This document shows positions 37,001 through 46,878 of a stretch of DNA of 64,000 nt, in pieces. This stretch comes from Darksidea phi. Taxonomy: Eukaryota > Ascomycota > Dothideomycetes > Pleosporales > Lentitheciaceae. The stretch covers positions 62,001 to 126,000 of the forward strand of contig JASJFT010000006.1 in NCBI GenBank assembly GCA_030770425.1. Reading direction: 5' to 3'. The position numbers and the translations under genes were made by a program. Under the pieces are notes generated by a model. That model saw only the letters and a list, made by a program, of their open reading frames with translations, had not been told where the DNA came from and searched no databases. How positions within the stretch are numbered: the stretch's first letter is position 1; the number at the start of each line of letters is the position of its first letter.

Positions 37001-38846
37001 CAAGCTGCGCCTTGCCCGGTAAAGACGATGACGAGAGACGGAGCTGCTAAGCTGCCTTCCCGGGTTGCTGAAAAGGGAACCAAATCGAACTTGCCTTTCG
37101 TTGCGACTGCGAAGGACCGATATGCAAGATGCTCTCTTCTGCTTGCAAGGGTGTATGCCACGTCGGCAATATCCAAGGATGTCTCGCTGAGCAGAGACTG
37201 GTAGTTTCGCTCTATATCTTTCAATGACCGGACCGTATTGGCTGAAAACAACAGTAGTTGCGGCTCATTTGCTGCTGTCACTTGCGGCTCCGGTACCTGG
37301 CGGGAAGCCAGAAAACTTGCTGCCGATTCTACGATGACATGGGCATTGGCTCCGCCTACACCGAACGAATTGATGCTGACGCGCTCGTCGCGGTCGGCGG
37401 GCCATTGCGTAGGCTGTCCGGGTATCTGAAGCTTCGCGCGTTCAAATGGGATTCTAGGGTTCAGTGGCAAGTATTTGATGTTTGGGGGAATGGTCTGATG
37501 TTCTAAGGCAAGTGTGGCCTTGAGTATTGCCGTTAAACCTGAAGCTCCTTCTGAGTGTCCCAGATTGGGCTTTACTGCACCGAGGATTATCCCTTCCTTA
37601 TCAAACACTGAAGCGATAGCCTCAGTTTCTATAGGGTCTCCAGCAAATGTCCCGGTTCCATGACACTCAAATAGTGCGGTTTTGGAGATATCTGACGCGG
37701 AGATACCCGCAATCTCGTAGGCTCGTCTGATCAACGCTTCCTGTGATGTGGCACTGGGCATTGTTATGGGGTTTGTCTTCCCATCAAAGTTTGTGGCGCT
37801 GCCGGAAATGATGGATCTGATTGGGTTACCATCGCGAAGTGCTGCGCTCAGTGATTTGACATAGACTGATACGATGGCTTCACCTCGCGCATAGCCATTT
37901 GCGTTTGCCGAAAACGTGTTGCAAGACCCATCCGGGCTCAAGACACCCTGGCCCGATAATCTTGTGGCCATATCAGGGGCCAAGATAAGGCTGGTGCCGC
38001 CGACGATGGCAGACTCGCAGTCGCCTCTGGCAATGGACATACATGCCTCATTAAGACCAGTAAGTGCAGATGAGCAAGCCGTGCGAATTGTCAAACTGTC
38101 AACGTTTTAAAATTAGCGTCTTGGACGAGCTTTCGGGTCTAGAGTACTAAATACCTTGGCCCACGAAGATCCATCTCATGCGATACACGCTCCGAGATCA
38201 TAAAATCGTGCGATGTCGTGAGCGCATAATGACTATGCCTTAGTCCGTCACGAACCATGATATCGTACCAATCTTGAGTAAAATTCCCCATGTAGACGCC
38301 GATATTAGAGCCTTTCCAGCCCACTTCTCCGGCATCATCAAGGGACTCCCGTGCAACTTCGAGCATCAGTCTTTGCTGAGGGTCCAGCCACTCGACCTCA
38401 GTGCGAGTCATGGAGAAAAACGACGTATCCAGCCCTGCAAGGTCGACCGACTCGTCTAAGAAGTAGCCGAACTCTGTGTTGGAAGTACCGGGCCTCTTCA
38501 CTGGCGAATAGTAGCCATCGATATTGAACCGGCTTTTCGGAACACGGGTCCTTCCGTCTCGCCCCTCGATCAGGAAATCCCACAGCTCCTTCGGGGAGCT
38601 GATTCCTCCTGGAAGGCGGCAAGCCATGCCGCAAATGGCGATGGGTTCAAATACAAGGCCCTTGTTTGGTGTCGACTGGGACCCCTTGACGTGGCCGTTT
38701 GCTGCATATTGGTTCGTGCCATTTGTGCCATTGCTGTGTCCATTCACACCTTCCGTTCCGTTGAGGTGTCCATTCATGCCATTGGTATCATTGCTGTGTC
38801 CATTGCTGGGAATGGCAGTTCTATCTGCACCATTGATTTGGGTCAT
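31094..38846 (-). CDS. Highly reducing polyketide synthase (KS-AT-DH-MT-ER-KR-ACP), apparent frameshift
   Basis: Five exons: 38846-38155, 38095-33343, 33287-33000, 32945-32530 and 32472-31094, about 2,500 residues. KS: Cys in TACSS (about residue 236), HGTGT and NLGHSEG. AT: GHSSGEIAAAY (about 690). DH: His in WILDHKVDETIIFP (about 1000). MT: LEIGVGLGEKT (about 1400). ER from about 1800, with GAGGVGLAAIQVA. KR: GGLGGLGRS and Tyr in GQANYASAN. ACP: Ser in MGLDSLVAVEL. There is no thioesterase or reductase, so another enzyme must release the chain; the neighbouring alpha-oxoamine synthase is the obvious candidate. The N-terminus has Asn-Gly repeats and the KR-ACP linker a poly-Gly run. An ATG 34 codons upstream (38948) is possible, but its residues look like leader. 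The frame of the last exon is offset by one base from the only GT-AG splice I can see (donor 32529, acceptor 32473), near a run of four A at 32459-32462. Confidence 0.93.
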
Positions 38847-39968
38847 CTTACTTGACGGGGAAGATGGGATGGCTGAAGTATGGAAAAAGGTGGATGAAGT
38901 GACTATGTGGACAAGGCTCAGGGTGTTTCGATTTTCATAGGCCAGCATTCATCTGAATCTATAAGAACTGTTCATAAACGTGGGCAAAGCATGTCTTTCG
39001 TATGATCGGATAAGTGAGAAAGTACACCTTGCTTAGCCTTGTCAACGAGTGGCAGTTGCACTGTTGCCTCCCGCCACACTTCAATCATTTCCTGTTAGGG
39101 GAACCAGCAGGTACGTCAGCTACTCGTAGCAGTAGCCAGCGTCATTTGTCTATCATGGATGCACTACTGGGATATTGACACATTCAGTCAGACACAGAAG
39201 CAATCGGCATATGTGGAGAATCTGAAGCCGTCCCAAAGTCAAGGTTAGTTAATAGAGCGGAAATATCAGTTGTTTCTAAACCTGGTTAGTGCGAAACGGT
39301 CCTAGAAGGGGCTGCGTGGAAATTATCCGCCTTGCCCTAGTCGTTTGCCTAGTTGCCGGAACTCACATGCATGTGGTTACGGTGGTATGCAGGGCGCTGT
39401 AGAACATGCAGTCAGCCACCTCGACTGTACGACTCAAAACCTGATTTTCAGTCGAGTCAAAGGATGGTCACTACCGTCATCGATGTTACGAAGTCCAAAC
39501 TAGTTTCTCATACCTGGTATGTTTCGCTTGTGATGCAGTCAGCCACGAAAACATGCAGTCAGCCACAACGCTAAGCAGTCAGCTAAGCACATATGTCATT
39601 ACGCATATCAAGGCGCGGTCAGTCTCAAGTTTGTGCACTACAGGGGCGAACGCACCGGGTCATTTTTAAGCCCATGCGCATTCCGACGCTGGGTTGACAA
39701 GGGTGAAGGCGTTGGTGAGTTATGTCAGCTAGGCTACCGAACTACCCCGGAGACTCAGACATTGAAGCCCATTGGTGCGGAAAGGCTTGGTAAACACGGA
39801 GATGTAAATGAACTCCCGGGCCCGATCTGATGCCTCGCTAGATATTGTATGATTAGCTTTATAGAAATTATACAAGATATCTTGTGTGCATCACCTCCTC
39901 AAGAGCAGTGCTCAGCGTTCTTTTGCTTCCCCATCTAAAGTCTAGCTAATTTCAAAAACCAATCCAAG
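38847..39968. promoter_or_regulatory. Divergent promoter of the PKS and oxoamine synthase
   Basis: This 1.1 kb region separates two divergent cluster genes. It holds GTCAGCC at 39411, 39538 and 39558 and the variants GTCAGCT at 39115, 39578 and 39724. The fuller form TGCAGTCAGCCA is shared by the 39407, 39534 and 39554 copies. The motif contains a TGAC half-site, as bZIP factors prefer, and a bZIP gene lies in the cluster. Confidence 0.65.
39531..39590 (+). repeat. Three tandem 20-bp regulatory-type repeats
   Basis: Three units of exactly 20 bp each carry GCAGTCAGC at the same offset: 39531-39550, 39551-39570 and 39571-39590. The flanks between boxes vary, so the conserved core is the box. 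A 20 bp spacing is about two helical turns, which would put bound factors on one face of the DNA. Confidence 0.8.
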
Positions 39969-41554
39969 ATGTATTACGAGAATCTCCTCAAGGAGATGCT
40001 ACCGGCCCAGGAACTCCGTGGCCCGTCTATGAAGAACGAACCCGCCTTCTACCGCCGACTGGAACAGTCCATGGACGTCTCCCGTCAAAGACGTGACCTC
40101 ATGGTTCTCAAGCCGCGCTGGGACGACAGCGTCTTGGACCTGACGTCGAGCGACTTCCTCTCCCTCAACCGTTCAGGCCGCATCCGGGAAGCCTTCCTGA
40201 AAGAGCTGAAAAACTGTGGCGACTTCCAGCTCAGCGCCGCCGGCTCGCGTGTGCAATATGGCAACTACGACTATCTGCTTGAAGTGGAGCGGGAGCTCGC
40301 CGATTTCCACGGCGCGGAAACGGCTTGGATCTGCCACTCGGGCTTCTTTGCTAACTTTGGCGTGCTCGAGGCTATTCCGCTGCCTGGAGATGCTATTGTC
40401 TATGATGAGTTTTCCCACGCAAGCACTGGCCTCGGACTCAAAGTCAGCATGGCCGCTCATAAGATCTCGTTCAAGCATAATAGCATCGATTCTTTGAGGG
40501 ACGTTTTGACTTCTCTCAAGACCATGGATCGCGGCTTCGCGACGGGGGACAAGTCCATCCTGATCTCTGTCGAGGCTATCTACAGCATGGAAGGCGATAT
40601 ATGTCCCCTCAGAGAGATGGTCACTGTGGTGAAAGAGATGTTTCCTGCTGGCAACGCGCAATGGGTTATAGATGAGGCACACAGTAATGGTACTCTAGGT
40701 CCGAAGGGAGCTGGCTTGGTATGTTCCAAAGCTCATGTTTCCAAATATTTTCCGGTCTGACTTAATTTTTGAATCTAGGTCTCAATGTTAGGGTTGGAGA
40801 AAGAGATTGCTATTCGAGTCCATATGTGCAGCAAAGCGTTGTCATCAACCGGAGGTGTGTTATTCCTCTTCTCATTCTATGGACCAAATCGTGAGACTGA
40901 GACTGAATCTTTAGGTGTGATACTCTGCAATAAAACAGTACGAAGCGCCATTGTCCATTACTCACGAGCTATGACATATTGCGGTGCGCCCTCAGTTCCC
41001 ATGATCGCTTCTATCCGAGCTGGTTACCAACTGCTGAAGAGCGGCCAGACAATAAAGGTATGTCCCATTCAAGCCTGCCATGATCTCAAGCAAGTCCATC
41101 TGACATTTTCGCTTCACTTTAGCAACAGAACGCGATCCAAGAGATTGTGAAATACTTCTTCCAAGCGCTCCTAGCGAGCCCCGCTTGGGAAGAGGCCATG
41201 GAAGAAGGTGTTTTATGGGTACCGCTCGCCGAGGATTGGGAGGAGCGCGCTGTCCACTCTCACATCGTACCCATTAGAATACGCGGAGGCCAAGAATTCT
41301 CCCTGTTTGTGCACATGCTCATGGCCAACATGAACGCGTATAACATCCAGTATCCCACCGTGCCAAAAGGACAGGGCCGTGTCAGATGCGTGTTTCATGC
41401 CCATAACACGAAAGAGGAGATTGATCGTCTAGTCTCTACTGTTGGCGAATGGGCGCTCGAAATTCTGGATATCGAGCGTGGCCAGTCGAAGAATACCCTT
41501 CCGAGCGCTGTGCGTCGAGCCTTTGCCTTGCAAACGTCTGGATGGAAGGAATGA
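39969..41554 (+). CDS. PLP-dependent alpha-oxoamine synthase
   Basis: Four exons, 39969-40718, 40779-40854, 40915-41057 and 41123-41554, give 466 residues. Family motifs are all visible: FQLSAAGSRVQYGNYDY for substrate binding, IVYDEFSHAS, DEAHSNG at the PLP pyridine, and the Schiff-base Lys in CSKALSSTGG. These enzymes condense an acyl thioester with an amino acid and lose CO2, giving an alpha-amino ketone; serine palmitoyltransferase and 8-amino-7-oxononanoate synthase are relatives. Next to a PKS without a release domain it probably off-loads the polyketide, as Fum8 does in fumonisin synthesis. Unlike Fum8 it has no long N-terminal membrane extension and is about the size of a soluble class II enzyme. 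It shares a divergent promoter with the PKS. The amino acid used cannot be read from the sequence. Confidence 0.92.
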
Positions 41555-42005
41555 GCGGGATTAAGAACGTTGACCATTTTCTGGAATTTCATCTTAGAGT
41601 GAAGAGTAATATGACCTGGCATTGTAGAAAGATAAATCCAATGCCACGCCTTCTTCACTATTTACAAGGTTGCTACTGTTAATGTTATGCAACATCTGAG
41701 CCGGTCATTTTGTCTACCTACCATAGGTATTCTGTGACTTGTGAGTTTGTTTCTCACAGTATAGTAAAAGTATGAGAAAAAGGTTGACGGTACACAGAAG
41801 TAGCAGAGACGTCCCTTCGCATTTTCTATCTAGAAGCTGACTCTGATACATCCAATAAACGAGGAGCGAGCTCGCATATGTAAACGCTCAGTTTATCAGG
41901 CTTTTGAGGGGGAATCAAATCAACTTAGATCCAAACCGTAGTAAGAGGAAGTGTAGGGTAGCCCAATCACACTCTCGCCACAATGCTTCCACGCAAGGAA
42001 CCCCA
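41555..42005. other. Intergenic, convergent 3' ends
   Basis: A 450 bp gap between the oxoamine synthase and bZIP 3' ends. Nothing beyond 3' UTR sequence is seen. Confidence 0.5.
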
Positions 42006-43843
42006 TCACTGCGCGCGTCGAGCATAGAGAAGAACAGCCACAACGACCCTAGCAATCCTATCACAATACACACCCTGAGCTCCGGCCAACTCCGTGAGGA
42101 TGGACCAGAGATATGGCATCTACAAAGTTAGTTCACCCAGGACGCACCAACATTGACCTGGGTATGTCCACTCACCGAGTCTGGAGCGCCCTCCATCTCC
42201 CCCAGTAGCTGTAGTTCATCCGGAGTACCCGACTGCATCGTGTGATCGCTTCGTATGCTACCTCCATGGTCACTTATCAGCCACTCAAGCGAGCTGGTGA
42301 GACTCGCTAGCTCGCCTTGGTGCGGGTTGGGTTCCTTGGTCTTGCTGAGACGTTCCATTTCTTCCACGCAGAGGGAGGCTGGAAACCCAACCGGCAGTCG
42401 TTAGCTCGAGTTATCGCAGGCAAAGAAAGACCAGACTCACCAGTCGTTTCCGAAATGCTCTCGTTGAGGCCTCGAGACTCCCACCGCGGCCACTGCCGAC
42501 TACTCACGTGTAGCTCCTGCAGCATCGCTTTTAGGCGGCGGCTGCGGCTGGCGCATTGGACCATGGCAGGGAGGCTGCCTTTTTCAAATTGCGCCGTGTA
42601 GTATGCCGCCGCCATCGCATCGAAGTCTTGGAACCCGGCTGTCCGCACTGCTTCGAGCACGATTCCGAAGCGTCTTGTGATTTCAGTGACAGAGGTGCCA
42701 GATGCAGGATATGGCAAGGGGTCGGTCGGCGAGGATATCATGTCGCCTATGCTGGTGGTGGATGCGCCGTTGAGCGGTATGGCCAAGGGATATTGCGTGG
42801 ATGGTCTCATACGTTTGTTTCCGTGATCGACGTGCAGTGGTTGTGAGCCCGAGTCACTAGATGAGAAGAAAGACGTTTAGCTCGAGCGGGGACTGAGGGG
42901 TGAAGCGACGGGCTAGAAACACATCATTGGTATAATAGTAGATTTGCAAAACTTACCGCGGCTCCAGGAGAGCAAGCTGGTAAACGGAAAAAGCACACAC
43001 CTTGATCTAGAGAAACTGGACCGATGGTGTGGTGTTTGGTGAGTCTGGGGTGGTATCGACATTTCAGGATTAGAAACGTGGTGGTTTTGGTGCCGGTGAT
43101 GAAGTGGCCGAGGAGAAGTCCTCTCTGCTAATACTTGAGCGCGCATTTTTTCGAGGTGGCCAGGACAAGGGCCAGTCGTGCCGTTGCAAGGACAACTCTG
43201 AGGTGTGTAGCCTAGCTGAGATATGCAGCTCTCGTTCGCAAGTGGCATGCTGACTATTGGGTAAACATTCGACCAAGACGAGTCCTGTTGGGACAACAAT
43301 TGATTTGCCATGAATGGATCATTTATCATCATGCCGGCTAAGGGGATAGTTGAGGGAGATCCCGGAAAGGATGAAGCAAAAACCTCAGGGTCGATGTCAC
43401 CTATGGAATTTATTGAACTGGTGTCTACCGATGCGTTGTTGTGAGGAATGTGGGATGGTTTCAGCGTATCGTTTGGGTTGGGGTTCGTATTGGTAGCAGC
43501 TTGGTGATTCTCGTGGTGAGCCTCAGATGTGGGGTCGTCATTCGCGTCTTCACGCGTCTTGTTATTGCCTTGGTTGGTCTCTCGAATCCTTTGTCCTATC
43601 TCGGTTGCAATTATAAGCTGTAAGTCCTGATTGTCCCTATTGAGACACGGAATGCGGATACATACGATGGTTTCGCTGTGAGATTCTGTTCTGAAGTCTA
43701 AAATCCCCATCAAGAATAGTTCAACAAGCTGAAAGGATGACAAGCGAGTCGGTTGCTCACCTTCTGAGTTCTACAGCCCTTGGGCTCGTAGATCGGCCTG
43801 ATTTCCGTGCAGCTTTTGATGGTCTTTCCTCTCCCGTGAACAT
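42006..43843 (-). CDS. bZIP transcription factor, probable cluster regulator
   Basis: Six exons, 43843-43761, 43697-43666, 43595-43001, 42856-42441, 42378-42176 and 42119-42006, give 480 residues with consistent phases. The basic region is built across three exons and reads RRLQNRISQRNHRQRIRE, with the bZIP signature N-x7-R; its centre lies on a 32 nt exon. A long disordered middle follows, with a Cys cluster (CPCNGTTGPC) near residue 220. The segment ITRRFGIVLEAVRTAGFQDFD...AAYYTAQF, then RWPRWESRGLNESI, matches a helical region I know from other bZIP-type fungal cluster regulators. It probably activates the surrounding genes, whose promoters share a TGAC-containing motif; its own promoter has TGACGTCA at 44008. 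The last intron, and so the final exon, is the least certain part. The leucine zipper is short or weak. Confidence 0.82.
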
Positions 43844-44007
43844 GCTATACCGCCCGCTCCCGTACGTGATTGAGGCTGATTGAGGCTTGGAAAGAGTTTA
43901 GTGCTTAATTAGAAGTAATTGGCGAGACCTGCGCACCATTCCCGTTGAAAACCACGGGATCACCCGCTATTTATGGGGTCTGCAGTCAGCGGGAAAGGCA
44001 TCCCAAG

Positions 44008-44015
44008 TGACGTCA
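44008..44015. promoter_or_regulatory. CRE-type palindrome TGACGTCA
   Basis: A perfect TGACGTCA palindrome, extended to TGACGTCAGCTTAGC, lies 165 bp upstream of the bZIP start. CREB/ATF-type bZIP dimers bind this sequence, so autoregulation is a reasonable inference. Its right half (GTCAGC) is the core of the motif found in the other cluster promoters. Confidence 0.6.
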
Positions 44016-44049
44016 GCTTAGCAAGCTCGCTTGATTTTATTCATTACGG

Positions 44050-44340
44050 GCTTCTATACAAATTCTCGAACGGCTATATATAACCTTAAATAGATAATAA
44101 TACTTTATAATATGATATTAATATATCTTCTTAAGTTTTAATTATAATAAACCATTCAAATATACCATTTGACCTTATATTATAATAAATAATATAGCTA
44201 TAGAATATAGCTTTTCTTAAAAATAAGATTTTATAGATTAGTATCTTATAATTATCTATTAGGTTTATTAGATTTATAGAGGTAAAACGTTTAGATAACT
44301 AGTATTAAACTAAAATGACTAGTTCTTATTTAATCCTACT
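44050..44340. other. AT-rich island, probable RIP-degenerated repeat
   Basis: About 290 bp made almost only of A and T, dense in TA, ATA and TTA words, in strong contrast to both flanks. No open frame of note survives. It resembles the AT-rich blocks left by repeat-induced point mutation. The original element cannot be named. Confidence 0.65.
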
Positions 44341-45310
44341 AATGAATAGAGGGTGTACATAAGCGTGATTGGTAAGTCGAGCTCGTTACCGAACATGCGG
44401 AAATATTGTAGACCGCCTTTTTGCCAAACTCGATGGCGCACGGATCGTTCGAGCTGCTTCCTCGGCATGCAAATTTGTGGATCACTAATTACGATGCATG
44501 GTTCAGAGTCAGGTTTTGTCCTATACTGCACTAGGAAATACCATCGGTGAAACCCGAAAAGAACCGAGTAATCGGAGCCTTCAGTCATTCCACTCATGGA
44601 GCAGCTAATGTTTGAAGTGACTTGCTCCACCTCATCTTTTGAGGATTGGCCAGTCGCCAGTCAACAGATCTTAGAAGAAGGCGTAAAGCAAGATTGCAGT
44701 AACGGCTTGCTTCACCCACTCTTATTGGTTATGACAAGTGGGTGTCGCTAGCTCTATGGATGTGCGTGCCGTTGCCGTTTAATAATGTCGTGAGATTTTT
44801 GCGGGGCTAGCGGCTTCTTTGTCATCTGATGGTTCATGGTTCCCTTCGAAACCACGAATGTACCATTTGTCGCCGGCTCAACTCCCTACCCCCCATATTC
44901 CCGGTAGCTCCAAGCCAATGGCTTAGCACTTTATCACCGGGCAGGGCCTCCTTTGTTGATTCGTCTTAGTCTGATTTTGATTTCATCGCGTGAACGGTCA
45001 TCTGGTGCTTGGGCGATGACGTAATAATTAACCGGGTATCGAAAACCTCCACTCATCGCAAATCAGCTTGACAATTCACGGAACCTCTAGGCCACTAGCA
45101 TACACACCAATAAGACAGTAACATTTGAACTCAAAAAAATTCGCAACGGTTTCAAGGAAGATCCCTAGAAAAAATCTCGATGGCAGATAACATACGAACG
45201 AACGCTGATGCTGCGATTTTACTGCTTGTGCATGCATTTCAACACCTTTCAAACGATAAGCGGAGTTCAAGTTTATTTCAATCTTTGTTTCAATGCTCTA
45301 CTTTTCGCTA

Positions 45311-46541
45311 CTACGAACAGTCCTCCAAGCTCCTCAAAGCCGGAACCTTCTTTTTCAACTCGGCGATAATTTCATTCCAAACCATTTCTTTGACTTTGAC
45401 TGCAGTGTCGCTCGTCACGTTCGGGATTGCCAAACGCTGGTATTCGTCATCGGTATACAACGTCTGGATATATTTGCCCTGTTGGACAGTGTCAGTCAGT
45501 CTATTGCACAATGGAGTGTCTACAGAGTGTATGGCTTACGTGTTCTTGTTCCGAGGTGCGTGCCGCTGTGACATAGCACCGTGCACCATCTGCTGGCGAT
45601 TTTCCCAACACGTTGAAATATAAGAGAATAGCCAGCTGCATCATTCTCGACATTGTGGATATGGACCGTCCTAGACTAGTGTCCACGAGACCGGGGCAAA
45701 CAGTGTTCACGATAACGTCCACTCTATCACAACAAGCCCAAGATTAGCGCAGTCCGGAACGTTGAGGACGGTTTCATACCTTCCGTTTGCTCCCATCGCT
45801 CTTTTGCAGATCTTCTCCACGGCGTATGTGAGCATTAGCTTGGTTTCGGAGTAGTTGGGATCGATTTGGCCAGCGGGCCAGTTTCGCTCGTTACTGAAAT
45901 GCTGCAGTATGCCTTCTTGGGCTCCCCATTCCACCCAAGGGGTGATTTCGGGGAGAATGTGTTTTCGAGACGTCACGAATGATAGGTGCGGTGTTGTTGT
46001 TCCAGCTTTGTGCGTTTGCTTCATCCAGCCCAGTAGAAGCAGTCCCAGGAGGGTGGTGCTTAAAGTGTGGACTTGGATGGTTTGTTCCCTACGAGAACAC
46101 GTAAGAAGTTTTATTGTGTACAAGGGGCAAAGGCAAGACATACCAGCCCTCAGGACTCAGCACAAAGTCCACATTGATAAGACCAGCGTTCAGGACAGCA
46201 ACGTCAAGACCATTGCAACCCGCCTCACTTTTCTTCAATTGGTCGACGAACGATAGACATGAAGAGTATCGGCTCATGTCCAATTCCATGACATGTATTC
46301 TTCGCTTCCCAACGATGCCAGCGCGTTTTTCAACATGTTCCTTGGCGGAGTTGCCCTGGGCTACACTTCGCGACGTCAAAATCACGCTGGCCCCAAGAGT
46401 TGCGAAATGGACTCCTGCAGCCAGTCCAAGACCTGCGGTTGCTCCTGTGACAAGGACCGTCTGACCCTCAAACGATGCCATAGGAGGCAAAGGCTCTGGC
46501 CAGAGTTTGTCGCGTAGGCGACGAGGCCAGAGGGAAACCAT
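45311..46541 (-). CDS. Short-chain dehydrogenase/reductase
   Basis: Four exons, 46541-46144, 46088-45780, 45723-45540 and 45478-45311, give 352 residues. The NAD(P)-binding motif TGATAGLG, the structural NAG in VLNAGL, and the catalytic Tyr and Lys in YSETK are all present, followed by NTVCPGLVDT. A second in-frame ATG 20 codons in (46481, MASFEGQTVLVTG) would give the classic SDR start; the extra N-terminus is basic and may be real. In a pathway with an alpha-oxoamine synthase an SDR would be expected to reduce the 3-keto group, as Fum13 does, but this protein resembles general fungal SDRs more than sphinganine ketoreductases in the parts I can judge, so the substrate is an inference. It is divergent from the ATP-grasp gene across 337 bp. 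Confidence 0.9.
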
Positions 46542-46878
46542 GGTGTGGTGGGATTCTTTCGTACTGTAGTGGCAGGCGGCGATGAGCGTAAACAGCGTTA
46601 AAACAATGCTCAGATGCTAACGAGTGTGTATTCCCTAGGTTGCACCTGCATACTAACTTGTGCCCCTCTGTTCGGGGGGCAAATGGCTGACCAGATGCGC
46701 TGTCAGCCTAGCGTGCCTGTAGATGCATGGTCAGACCTCCTTCTCGGCGGCAGCATTCACACACTCGAAGATGATGGGCAATTAGAACGTAAGATATTTT
46801 TATATTCTGTCGTGGGGGAGAAAGTGCACGAGATCAAGCATGCCTCCGATGTGCGTCGATTGCGAAGCATCCCGCAGT
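46542..46878. promoter_or_regulatory. Divergent SDR / ATP-grasp promoter with inverted motif pair
   Basis: Midway in this 337 bp gap GGCTGAC (46685-46691) and GTCAGCC (46702-46708) form a perfect inverted pair with a 10 bp spacer. It is the same motif, in symmetrical form, as in the PKS promoter, and could serve both genes. Confidence 0.65.

Larger units (their letters stand above)
43844..45310. other. bZIP promoter, AT-rich island and 3' flank of the SDR
   Basis: The first 200 bases hold the bZIP promoter, including GTCAGCG at 43985 and a CRE-type site at 44008. An AT-rich island occupies about 44050-44340. The rest has a 103-codon reverse frame (44319-44630) without family features, and ends in the SDR 3' UTR. 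Confidence 0.55.

Noticed and set aside
43666..43843. Zn2Cys6 reading of the regulator N-terminus
   Set aside because: An alternative frame gives two cysteines near SCTEIRPIYEPKGC, but not the six-cysteine spacing; the bZIP frame gives a proper N-x7-R basic region with phase-correct introns.
44319..44630. 103-codon minus-strand frame next to the AT island
   Set aside because: No motif, no supporting splice structure, and one end runs into AT-rich sequence. A relic is possible but unsupported.
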